Assembly (NCBI GenBank): GCA_034440115.1 | Contig: JAWXBM010000004.1 | Location: 1 to 33,524, forward strand | Reading direction: 5' to 3' | Source: JAWXBM01 sp034440115 | Lineage (GTDB): Bacteria; Pseudomonadota; Gammaproteobacteria; Xanthomonadales; SZUA-36 | DNA length: 33,524 bases | Shown: positions 7,863 through 15,376 of the stretch, piece by piece | Position numbering within the stretch: the first letter of the stretch is position 1 | Layout: each line of letters opens with the position of its first letter | The notes under the pieces: model-generated | The model's database searches: none | What the model was told of the DNA's origin: nothing | The model's input: the letters and a program-made list of their open reading frames with translations, nothing else | Program-made: the position numbers and the translations under genes

Positions 7863-8771
7863 GTGAAGAAATTCCAGCAAGCGCTGCAGGCTGAGCGCAT
7901 TGCTATCACCGCCGACCTGACGCTGACCAGCAGCTCAGGTCCGGAGGACATTGCCCGGCAGGTCCAGTTGCTCGGCCCCTGGGTGGATGGCATGCAGGTG
8001 ACTGACAATCCCTTTGCCTGGTCGCAAATGTCGGCCTTGTCCGCTGCCGTGCTGTTGCAGCAGCGCGGCGTGGACCCCATACCTATATTCAATTGCCGCG
8101 ATCGCAATCGTATTGCGCTGATTTCCGACCTGCTGGGTTTGCGGGCATTGGGTGTGAGCAACGTGTTGCTGACGCGCGGTCACAAGATCCCCGATGGTCA
8201 TCCCGTCAAAGCCACCCCTGTGTTTGATACCAGCGGGCGTGAGTTGGTGGCTTTGGCGGCGCAAATTGGCGAGGGTGAGCCGCGGCCTCCAGGTCAGGAT
8301 TTCTTTATTGGCGTAGGTGCGCGTGCGTTTCGGCCACCGCGCAATTGGAATGCCGAATCGCTTAATGAGCGGTCCGGCAGCGGCGCACAGTTTTTGCAAA
8401 CCCAGCTTTGTTTCAATACCGACATTCTGCGCGAGTACATGCAACGCCTGGTGGATACGCGTATCACCTGGAAGTATTCCGTCATTATTTCACTGGCGGT
8501 AATTCCTTCGGCCGTGACTGCCCGCTGGCTGAAGCAGAATATGACCGACTCGCGCATTCCCGATACCCTGGTCAAGCGCCTCGATGGGGCGTCTGCTCCG
8601 GAGCAGGAAGGTGTGGCAATCTGTGCCGAATTGATGCAGCAGATTGCTGAAGTACCTGGAGTTTCAGGTATCAACCTGATGACCATGGGCAATGCCGATC
8701 ACGTGCAGGCAGCTATTCAGCAATCGGGTTTGAGGTCAGACCTGCTTCATCCAGAAAAAGTTGAAAATTGA
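7863..8771 (+). CDS. Methylenetetrahydrofolate reductase family protein (MetF-like)
   Basis: This is a cytoplasmic FAD TIM-barrel enzyme of the MetF family that interconverts 5,10-methylene- and 5-methyl-tetrahydrofolate. Its 302 residues are close to the length of bacterial MetF. Family features are MQVTDNPFAWSQMS, VLLTRGHKIPDG, FFIGVGA and SGSGAQFLQTQLCFNTDILR. The N-terminal strand reads ITADLTLTSSSG where MetF proteins usually have an (A/F)E..PP motif, so the catalytic Glu appears to be Asp and the prolines are missing. The GTG is the first possible start after an in-frame TGA at 7857; no good ribosome binding site is seen. It follows the Rieske gene by 38 nt and plausibly handles the C1 unit released by demethylation. 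It is less likely to be the methionine-pathway MetF. Confidence 0.85.
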   Translation: MKKFQQALQAERIAITADLTLTSSSGPEDIARQVQLLGPWVDGMQVTDNPFAWSQMSALSAAVLLQQRGVDPIPIFNCRDRNRIALISDLLGLRALGVSNVLLTRGHKIPDGHPVKATPVFDTSGRELVALAAQIGEGEPRPPGQDFFIGVGARAFRPPRNWNAESLNERSGSGAQFLQTQLCFNTDILREYMQRLVDTRITWKYSVIISLAVIPSAVTARWLKQNMTDSRIPDTLVKRLDGASAPEQEGVAICAELMQQIAEVPGVSGINLMTMGNADHVQAAIQQSGLRSDLLHPEKVEN

Positions 8772-8852
8772 CCAGCTTGAAAATTAACAGGTGATTTTCG
8801 CTTTCGATTGCTATATCATTTACGCAGTAATCAGATACTGTCCGCGCAGTAG

Positions 8853-8883
8853 AACGGGGTCCCCAAAGGGCCCCGTTTTTTTT
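8853..8883 (+). terminator. Intrinsic terminator after the catabolic block
   Basis: AACGGGG, a bulged T and CCC (8853-8863) pair with GGG and CCCCGTT (8868-8877) around the loop CAAA. The hairpin runs into a tract of eight T from 8876 to 8883. It lies about 80 nt after the MetF-like stop and closes the + strand gene block. Confidence 0.88.
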
Positions 8884-8932
8884 ACCCGTTAATCAGGTCA
8901 AGTATCCGTAACGGCACTGCCAGCGAGCATAC

Positions 8933-10018
8933 TCAGCGTACTTTGGTCTGGTGGGAGGTACTCCAAATCGAGGCAACGAGTGCGACTGCAGTCAGTGGCA
9001 GCACAAAAATGAGCATGACCATAGAAAATACCGGCAATGCATCGTGGTTTTGTGCCGCCAGCACCAGGTAGCTGGTATACGCAATGTAATAACCCAACAG
9101 GACGATTCCTTCCCAACGGGCAATTTCCCGGCCAGAAATGAAAATGGGCAGGCAGGCCAACGCAACCGCCAGCATGACCCAGAAATCAAAGGCCAGAATA
9201 GATGGTGGGATAGGCAGTCCACCCGCTGCGACCAGCCCCGAAATTCCCAGGCAGGCGAGGATGTTGAAAATGTTGCTGCCAACGACATTGCCAACAGCAA
9301 TATCCCGCTCGCCTTTGAGCGCCGCCACCACCGAAGTAGCGACTTCAGGCATCGAAGTGCCGGCGGCAACAATGGTCAATGCAATAACCACATCACTGAT
9401 CCCTATGGCCCTGGCAAAGCTGGAAGCAGAATCCACCAGCCACCCTGAACCAACAACCAGCAAAACCAGGCCGATGGCTATGAAGCAGACTTGTAATGCC
9501 CAGTGATTCGTCGGCAGCGAACCAGAGAGGGCATTTGAATCGGCGACAGATTTCACCGCAGCCGAATTCTGACGGCGGGACTGGATCAGCAGGAAAGTGG
9601 TATATGCGATCAGCAGGATGATCAGGGTTGCGCTGTCGAACTTGCCCAGCAAGCCATCCAATGAAAGCAGAATCAGCAGCAAGCTGAAGCCTATCATCAG
9701 TGGTACTTCCTGGCGTATCAGCTGAACTCCCACCACCAAAGGGGCAATGATCGCCGAAATCCCAAGTATGAACAGCACGTTGAAAATATTGCTGCCAACA
9801 ACGTTACCCACGGCGATGTCGGAGTTGCCGGACATGGCAGCGCTGACCGAGACCGCAATCTCCGGCGAACTGGTGCCAAAAGCAACGATGGTCAAGCCCA
9901 CTACCAGAGACGACACGCCCATGGACGTGGCCAGGTTAGACGCACCTTTTACCAGGATTTGCGCGCCCACAATCAGGCCGATCAATCCGCCAATGAACCA
10001 GAACAATTGAATTAACAT
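8933..10018 (-). CDS. Calcium/sodium antiporter (CaCA family, YrbG-like)
   Basis: This is an inner-membrane cation exchanger that would expel Ca2+ in exchange for Na+ or H+. Its 361 residues form about ten hydrophobic segments. The two inverted alpha-repeats of the family are plain: GTSSPEIAVSVSAA with GNVVGSNIFNVLFILG in the first half, and GTSMPEVATSVVAA with GNVVGSNIFNILACLG in the second. The acidic residue of each GTS(S/M)PE motif is an ion ligand in the family. The gene stands alone, divergent from Uup, with about 150 bases between them. The family is secure, but ion preference cannot be read here. Confidence 0.93.
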   Translation of the reverse strand: MLIQLFWFIGGLIGLIVGAQILVKGASNLATSMGVSSLVVGLTIVAFGTSSPEIAVSVSAAMSGNSDIAVGNVVGSNIFNVLFILGISAIIAPLVVGVQLIRQEVPLMIGFSLLLILLSLDGLLGKFDSATLIILLIAYTTFLLIQSRRQNSAAVKSVADSNALSGSLPTNHWALQVCFIAIGLVLLVVGSGWLVDSASSFARAIGISDVVIALTIVAAGTSMPEVATSVVAALKGERDIAVGNVVGSNIFNILACLGISGLVAAGGLPIPPSILAFDFWVMLAVALACLPIFISGREIARWEGIVLLGYYIAYTSYLVLAAQNHDALPVFSMVMLIFVLPLTAVALVASIWSTSHQTKVR

Positions 10019-10171
10019 AGGGCTGAAATTCTACTACGTTGTCACCCAAAGTTCACTCATGTTGGTGGCAGGGTGTGCGGATCGTTCGGCTCGTTCCCGG
10101 CAATAAGTGTGTCCGCACGCGGCCCTCATGGAGTAGAATGCGGCCCCACCCACTGCTACACCCAGGTTCCC

Positions 10172-12064
10172 ATGTCTTTGTTACGCCTTGATAAAGCCGG
10201 TTTGCACTATGGCACGCTCACACTGCTTGAGAATGTGGATTTCTCCATTGAACGGAGCGAGAAGATTGGTTTGCTCGGCCGCAATGGCGCCGGTAAAACC
10301 AGTTTCCTCAAGGTATTGGCGGGTGAAAATGCCCTGGATGCTGGTGAGCGTTGGGTACGACCCGGTACAAGGATAGCCTGGCTGCAGCAGGAGTTACCCC
10401 ATGCTGATCAGCAAACCGTCTATGACGTTGTGGCTGATGGGCTGGCTGAAACGGGGCATTTGCTGGCGCAGTACCATCATTTGTTGCAGGACGAAATGCC
10501 CGACCTGGATAAGCTGGCCAAAGTTCAGGAACAACTGGAAGCCCGCGATGGCTGGACCTTGCAACTGCGGGTGGAAACCACCATCACCCAGTTGCAACTG
10601 CCGGGCGATGCTTTGATGTCGGAATTATCGGGTGGCTGGCGGCGGCGCGTAGCGCTGGCGCAGGCTCTGGTGAGTCAGCCGGATATCCTGCTGTTGGACG
10701 AGCCGACCAACCACCTGGATATTCCCGCCATTCGCTGGCTGGAAGAACAGTTACGCGATTATCCTGGGGCCATCATCCTTATTACCCATGATCGGCGCTT
10801 TCTGCAAAATGTGGCACAGGGCATTGCTGAGTTGGACCGGGGTCGCCTGATCCAATGGCAGGGCGATTACCAGGGTTTTCTGCGCCATGCAGAGCAGCAA
10901 TTGCTGGCCGAAGAGCGCGCCAATGAGCTGTTCGATAAAAGGCTGGCGCAGGAAGAGGTATGGATACGCCAGGGCATCAAGGCGCGTCGTACCCGCAACG
11001 AGGGCAGGGTGCGGGCCCTGGAAGCCATGCGCGCGGAGCGCAGCGATCGCCGCGAGCGCAGTGGTTCGGCCAACTTCGCAGTGGAGAGTTCTGCCCGTTC
11101 CGGCAAGTTGGTCGTCGAACTGGAAAATGTCACGCATCGCTTTGATGGCAAAGAAGTGATCAGCAATTTCTCCACTCTGATACGCCGGGGTGATCGCATT
11201 GGTATTGTTGGTGCCAATGGCGCGGGTAAATCCACGCTGGTAAAAATCATATTGGGCGAGTTGCAGCCAACAGAAGGCACAGTGACGATGGGCACCAAGC
11301 TGGAAGTGGCCTATTCCGACCAGTTGCGTGGTTATCTGGATGGTGAGAAAAACCTCATCGACAATGTCTGCGGCGGTCAGGAATTCATCGAGATCAATGG
11401 CCGCAAGCGCCACGCCATCTCCTATTTGGGCGATTTCCTGTTTGCACCTGATCGTGTGCGTATGCCGGTCAAGGCTCTGTCGGGCGGTGAGCAGAACCGT
11501 GCCGTGTTGGCTCGCCTGTTCAGCAAACCGGCCAACCTGTTGGTGCTGGATGAGCCCACCAATGACCTGGATATCGAAACCCTGGAGCTGCTGGAAGAAA
11601 TTTTGCTGACTTTCGAGGGTACGGTGTTGCTGGTCAGCCATGACCGTGATTTCATGGATAATGTGGTCACCAGCCTGATGGTATTAGACGGGCAGGGTGG
11701 TATCGAAGAATACGTCGGCGGCTACAGCGACTGGGAACGGCGCGGTGGCAAGCTGACGGAGTCCCAATCTTTGGCCGGCAAACCATCCAGCAAGGAAACG
11801 CCCAAAGTCGAGCCGATCAGGCCGGAGCCAGCCCAGCTCAAGGCCCGTAAGCTATCGTACAAAGACCAGCGCGAACTGGACAGTTTGCCAGCCCAGATAG
11901 AGGCTTTGGAAAAGCAACAGTCACGGCTGGCTGCCGTCATGTCTGATGCTGATTTCTTCAAAGCGGATTTTGCCGAAGTTCAGCGTGTTACCGATGAATT
12001 GGCAGAAGTTGAGCGCAAATTGGAAGTAGTTTTCACTCGCTGGTCTGAGCTGGAAGGCGCTTAA
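10172..12064 (+). CDS. uup: ABC-F family ATPase Uup
   Basis: This is a soluble tandem-ABC protein without membrane domains. Uup-type ABC-F proteins act at the ribosome or on branched DNA and affect transposon excision in E. coli. The open frame begins at 10073, but the ATG at 10172 matches known Uup starts (MSLLRLDKAGLHYG) and gives 630 residues. Walker A motifs are LLGRNGAGKTS and IVGANGAGKST; signatures are SGGWRRRVALAQAL and LSGGEQNRAVLARL; both Walker B segments end in DEPTN.LDI. A linker rich in charged residues lies between the cassettes. The C-terminal 75 residues from KARKLSYKDQRELDSL form the coiled coil that distinguishes Uup from other ABC-F members. It converges on the cupin gene. 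Confidence 0.94.
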   Translation: MSLLRLDKAGLHYGTLTLLENVDFSIERSEKIGLLGRNGAGKTSFLKVLAGENALDAGERWVRPGTRIAWLQQELPHADQQTVYDVVADGLAETGHLLAQYHHLLQDEMPDLDKLAKVQEQLEARDGWTLQLRVETTITQLQLPGDALMSELSGGWRRRVALAQALVSQPDILLLDEPTNHLDIPAIRWLEEQLRDYPGAIILITHDRRFLQNVAQGIAELDRGRLIQWQGDYQGFLRHAEQQLLAEERANELFDKRLAQEEVWIRQGIKARRTRNEGRVRALEAMRAERSDRRERSGSANFAVESSARSGKLVVELENVTHRFDGKEVISNFSTLIRRGDRIGIVGANGAGKSTLVKIILGELQPTEGTVTMGTKLEVAYSDQLRGYLDGEKNLIDNVCGGQEFIEINGRKRHAISYLGDFLFAPDRVRMPVKALSGGEQNRAVLARLFSKPANLLVLDEPTNDLDIETLELLEEILLTFEGTVLLVSHDRDFMDNVVTSLMVLDGQGGIEEYVGGYSDWERRGGKLTESQSLAGKPSSKETPKVEPIRPEPAQLKARKLSYKDQRELDSLPAQIEALEKQQSRLAAVMSDADFFKADFAEVQRVTDELAEVERKLEVVFTRWSELEGA

Positions 12065-12068
12065 TTCC

Positions 12069-12452
12069 TCAAGACCTCACAAACGCAGTCACCAGCGGCT
12101 CATCACCCACTTGCCGACTCCAGTGGCCGTGAATCGCCGGATCGAAAGTTGCACCTGCGGGCAAGGTATCGGCTGAATAGAAGTGCTCGCCCGCTTGAAA
12201 CAATCTGCTGCTGCCATCTGCCAGACCGATCTCCATCACACCGCTGAGGATAAACACCCATTGGGGTTGGGTAGTGACATGCACCTGGCTGCGAAAACCC
12301 GCTGGGCTTTGCCGCAGTTGCAGGCCGCTGGCAGACAACAATTCTGACAGTCGCGTTGGCGCCGTGCCTTCGCTCAGTGGAATTTGCTCCTCACGGAATT
12401 CCGCCCTTCCGTTGGCGGCGGTGTAAAGCACTATTTGCTGGAAGGTCGGCAT
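12069..12452 (-). CDS. Small cupin-domain protein
   Basis: This 127-residue single-domain protein has a cupin-like core around TTQPQWVFILSGVMEIGLAD and FQAGEHFYSADTLPAGATF, fitting the two conserved cupin motifs, with a conserved-type IHGHWSRQVGDEP segment near the end. Metal ligands are only partly obvious (His in VHVTTQ and in GEHF), so the chemistry cannot be assigned. Two in-frame ATGs compete. The AGGAG at 12461-12465 is 2 nt from the ATG at 12458 but 8 nt from the ATG at 12452, so the latter is chosen. A truncated open frame on the same strand ends 30 nt upstream and may be what remains of its operon partner. Confidence 0.75.
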   Translation of the reverse strand: MPTFQQIVLYTAANGRAEFREEQIPLSEGTAPTRLSELLSASGLQLRQSPAGFRSQVHVTTQPQWVFILSGVMEIGLADGSSRLFQAGEHFYSADTLPAGATFDPAIHGHWSRQVGDEPLVTAFVRS

Positions 12453-12460
12453 GGTCATGG

Positions 12461-12465
12461 CTCCT
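12461..12465 (-). promoter_or_regulatory. Ribosome binding site of the cupin gene
   Basis: AGGAG on the - strand has 8 nt spacing to the ATG at 12452. It overlaps too closely with the ATG at 12458, and this decides the start. Confidence 0.65.
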
Positions 12466-12482
12466 GTTCAGGCTATGACAAG

Positions 12483-12629
12483 CTACTGTTTTTTGAACGG
12501 TGCGAGCAAATGTGCCCAATAGCTTTCTGCAAATTGCGGCCCTTTCACACCGTATTCCCTGGGCCGTAACCCTTTCGGGCTGTAGTAGGTGCCAAACAGG
12601 ATATCCAGCTTCAGACGGTTTACGATGGC
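12483..12629 (-). pseudogene. 5'-truncated gene remnant, function unknown
   Basis: The - strand frame between stops encodes 48 residues that look like a real protein C-terminus: LDILFGTYYSPKGLRPREYG followed by VKGPQFAESYWAHLLAPFKK. There is no ATG, GTG or TTG at a sensible N-terminal position. The frame is closed by TAG at 12630-12632, and the DNA beyond becomes AT-rich and non-coding in appearance. It stops 30 nt upstream of the cupin gene on the same strand. I do not recognise the family. The remainder of the roughly 400 bases between the cupin and YbiT genes holds nothing else I can support. Confidence 0.45.
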
Positions 12630-12842
12630 CTAAAAATGCCGCTAATCCTTTGTTTTTACTGTAATGAAAGCTTGTGTTGAAGGGCCGAATTCACTACCAT
12701 GACCGGCCTTCATTGAAGGTCTCGATAATTCAATTAGTTGCTTGTCGGGATTTTACGGTATATCCCCCGGTTTTTGTAAGGCTGCTGCTCAGCCGGGGTG
12801 TACTCGTCTCTGAAGTTTGCGTTGCCAGCAGGCCCGTTGAAT

Positions 12843-12847
12843 AAAGG
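12843..12847 (+). promoter_or_regulatory. Ribosome binding site that fixes the YbiT GTG start
   Basis: AAAGG lies 9 nt before the GTG at 12857 and directly abuts the TTG at 12848, so the GTG is the likely start. Confidence 0.6.
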
Positions 12848-12856
12848 TTGTACGAA

Positions 12857-14476
12857 GTGATCACTACCGCAAACATCACCATGCAGTTTGGCGCCAAGCC
12901 GCTGTTTGAAAATATCTCCGCCAAGTTCGGCAATGGCAATCGCTTCGGCCTGATCGGCGCCAACGGCTGTGGCAAATCCACTTTGATGAAGATACTCGGC
13001 GGCGATCTGGAGCCTTCGGCAGGTCATGTCAAAGTGGATGATGATGAACGCCTCGGTAAGCTGCGGCAGGATCAGTTTGCTTTTGAGCAGTACACGGTTA
13101 TCGACACCGTCATCATGGGCTATGCCGAGTTGTGGGCCGTCAAGCAGGAACGTGACCGTATCTATGCCTTACCGGATATGAGTGAAGCAGACGGCATGAA
13201 AGTGGCCGAGCTGGAGGTCGAGTTTGCTGAGCTGGATGGTTACAGTGCCGCAGCGCGCGCGGGTGAGTTGCTGCTGGGTCTGGAAATTCCTGAATCACAA
13301 CATTTTGGCCCCATGAGTGAAGTGGCCCCAGGCTGGAAGTTGCGTGTGTTGCTGGCCCAGGCGCTGTTCGCTTATCCGGACATCCTGCTGCTGGATGAGC
13401 CCACCAACAACCTTGATATCAATACCATACGCTGGCTGGAAAATATGCTGAATCAGCGCAACAGCACCATGATCATTATTTCGCATGACCGGCATTTTCT
13501 GAACAGCGTGTGTACGCATATGGCCGATCTGGATTTTGGTGAGCTGCGCATCTATCCCGGTAATTACGATGATTACATGACGGCTTCCACCGCGGTGCGC
13601 GAGCGTCAGTACTCCGAGAATGCCAAGAAGAAAACCCAGATTGCCGAGTTGCAGCAGTTTGTCAGCCGCTTCAGTGCCAACGCCTCCAAAGCGAAGCAGG
13701 CGACCTCACGTGCGCGTCAGATTGACAAGATCGTACTTGAGGACATCAAGCCATCCAGCCGGGTGAGCCCTTATATCCGCTTCAATCAGGAAAAGAAGCT
13801 GTATCGGCGGGCTCTGGAAGTTGAAGGCTTGAGCAAGAGTTATGACGAAAAGGTCATATTCGAAAAGCTGAATATGCAGGTTGAAGTAGGTGAGCGGGTG
13901 GCCATCATCGGCGCCAGCGGTGTTGGCAAGACCACTCTGTTACGTACCCTGATGGGTGAAACCGAAAAAGACAGTGGCAAGCTGCGTTGGTCCGAGAACG
14001 CCAGCATGGGCTATTGCGCGCAGGACCATAACGATGACTTCCGCGAAGACCTGAGCCTGTATGACTGGATAGCACAATGGGCTAAAAAACAGGATGATGA
14101 GCAGGTTATACGTGGCACTCTGGGTCGCCTGTTGTTCTCCAATGATGAAATCAACAAGTCGGTCAAGGTGATTTCCGGTGGCGAGCAGGGCCGCATGCTG
14201 TTTGGCAAGCTGATGCTGCAAAACCCCAACATCATGCTGCTGGATGAGCCCACCAATCATCTGGATATGGAGTCCATCGAGTCACTGAACCTGGCGCTGG
14301 AAAATTATCCCGGCACCTTGTTTTTCGTCAGCCACGATCGTGAGTTCATTTCATTACTGGCCACCCGCATCATTGAGATCAAAGCTGATGGTGTTGTCGA
14401 CTTCAAAGGCAGCTACGACGAATACCTGCAAAGCCAGGGTATTGTGGAAAACATACAACTGCGTGCGGCGAGTTGA
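12857..14476 (+). CDS. ybiT: ABC-F family ATPase YbiT
   Basis: This is a soluble tandem ATP-binding cassette protein of the YbiT branch of ABC-F, a group that binds the ribosomal E site and tunes translation. At 539 residues it is collinear with E. coli YbiT: NITMQFGAKPLFENIS at the start, GLIGANGCGKST, the unusual first signature APGWKLRVLLAQALF that YbiT proteins share, DEPTNNLDINTIRWLE, a linker with FVSRFSANASKAKQATSRAR, then IIGASGVGKTT, ISGGEQGRMLFGKLM and DEPTNHLDMESIESL. The GTG at 12857 has a properly spaced AAAGG; a TTG at 12848 does not. It lacks the long C-terminal coiled coil seen in Uup. Identification is firm; the cellular role is from family knowledge. Confidence 0.95.
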   Translation: MITTANITMQFGAKPLFENISAKFGNGNRFGLIGANGCGKSTLMKILGGDLEPSAGHVKVDDDERLGKLRQDQFAFEQYTVIDTVIMGYAELWAVKQERDRIYALPDMSEADGMKVAELEVEFAELDGYSAAARAGELLLGLEIPESQHFGPMSEVAPGWKLRVLLAQALFAYPDILLLDEPTNNLDINTIRWLENMLNQRNSTMIIISHDRHFLNSVCTHMADLDFGELRIYPGNYDDYMTASTAVRERQYSENAKKKTQIAELQQFVSRFSANASKAKQATSRARQIDKIVLEDIKPSSRVSPYIRFNQEKKLYRRALEVEGLSKSYDEKVIFEKLNMQVEVGERVAIIGASGVGKTTLLRTLMGETEKDSGKLRWSENASMGYCAQDHNDDFREDLSLYDWIAQWAKKQDDEQVIRGTLGRLLFSNDEINKSVKVISGGEQGRMLFGKLMLQNPNIMLLDEPTNHLDMESIESLNLALENYPGTLFFVSHDREFISLLATRIIEIKADGVVDFKGSYDEYLQSQGIVENIQLRAAS

Positions 14477-14512
14477 TTTGATCGCACACTGGCTCAGCCC
14501 GGTAGCGCTCGA

Positions 14513-14591
14513 ACCTGGGGTCAGAGTACTATTTCTCTTGTTTGCTTCTACAGTCAAATGCCGTAGTGGAAATAGTACTCTGACCCCAGGT
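14513..14591. repeat. Perfect 23-bp inverted repeat, REP/RAYT-like palindromic unit
   Basis: Arms at 14513-14535 and 14569-14591 are exact reverse complements with a 33-nt spacer. Each contains CTGGGGTCAGAGTACT or its complement. The spacer carries a weaker inner dyad (CTACAG at 14549-14554 against CCGTAG at 14561-14566). It fills the gap between YbiT and the 2OG oxygenase. It resembles GGGGTCAGAGT-type palindromes that accompany IS200-like REP-associated transposases; this family link is from memory. It could also end YbiT transcription, although no T-tract is present. Confidence 0.8.
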
Positions 14592-14631
14592 GCTCCACTC
14601 TGCTCTGAGACCCCATGCTGAGACCTGCGAT

Positions 14632-15372
14632 ATGCGCTTTCCCGTTCCACCTTTCGCACCCGAAGATTCACAGCCTTGTTTCTGCCGCAGTGGAAAATCA
14701 TTCGCTGTATGTTGTGGCTCACGCCTGGAGCAACGAAAGTTACCTGCTGGTGTGCAGATTTATCACGGTTTTCTCGATCCGGAAACCTGCCAGAAATGGG
14801 TCAAGAGGCTGGAAAAACAACCGCGGGTAAAAGCACAAACTACCGACGTGGCCGGCACCCGCGCGGGGAAAGTGAAGTTTGTTGATAACCCGGCAAGGGT
14901 TTGTGACAACGTTAAGCCAGGTACCATGCGCAGCAGGGTTTTCGATGCCATTGAGCGTGGTTACGAATGGGCGGTAAAAGACACTGGCCATAGCCTGGCC
15001 TGGTTTGAATTTCCCAATATTCTGCGTTACGAGCCGGGTGGTTTCTACCGCAAACATGCGGATAGCTGTTTGTACGAGAAATCTGATCAGACCTGGTACA
15101 AGGTTCAGGACAGAGACCTCAGCCTGTTGATTTACCTCAATGATGATTTCGCAGGTGGTGGCCTGACTTTCGCCAACTTCAATTTCCACTTTCGTCCAAC
15201 AGCCGGAGACTTGCTGGTTTTTCCATCCGATAACCGTTACGAGCACCAGGCAGAGAAAGTCGAGTCAGGCATACGTTATTGCATCGCCAGTTGGGCCGCA
15301 CTAAAAGGTACGCGCAGGGTGTTTGACCAGCCTCCCGCAGCAGCCGTGCCTTTTACCCGGGCGTCTGCTTGA
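14632..15372 (+). CDS. 2-oxoglutarate/Fe(II) oxygenase with N-terminal SEC-C-like Cys motif
   Basis: This is a probable prolyl-4-hydroxylase-fold dioxygenase, 246 residues from the ATG at 14632. The iron triad is visible as His142-x-Asp144 (RKHADSCLY) and His205 (NRYEHQAE), with Arg215 (GIRYCIASW) placed to bind the 2-oxoglutarate carboxylate. LSLLIYLNDDF and GGGLTF fit the jelly-roll strands of the P4H family. Residues 15-28, PCFCRSGKSFAVCC, resemble the zinc-binding SEC-C motif (CxC...CC) found at the end of SecA and on many accessory proteins. An in-frame ATG at 14590 lies inside the inverted repeat and is unlikely to be used. It converges on a methyltransferase gene 4 nt away. The substrate, protein or small molecule, is unknown. 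Confidence 0.85.
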   Translation: MRFPVPPFAPEDSQPCFCRSGKSFAVCCGSRLEQRKLPAGVQIYHGFLDPETCQKWVKRLEKQPRVKAQTTDVAGTRAGKVKFVDNPARVCDNVKPGTMRSRVFDAIERGYEWAVKDTGHSLAWFEFPNILRYEPGGFYRKHADSCLYEKSDQTWYKVQDRDLSLLIYLNDDFAGGGLTFANFNFHFRPTAGDLLVFPSDNRYEHQAEKVESGIRYCIASWAALKGTRRVFDQPPAAAVPFTRASA

Positions 15373-15376
15373 GCTT

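Noticed and set aside
8772..8852. A possible small RNA gene ending at the strong terminator
   Set aside because: No -35/-10 pair with proper spacing was found in the gap, so the terminator is best explained by the upstream gene.
10134..10139. TAGAAT as a -10 element for uup
   Set aside because: No acceptable -35 lies 16-18 nt upstream; too weak to list as a promoter.
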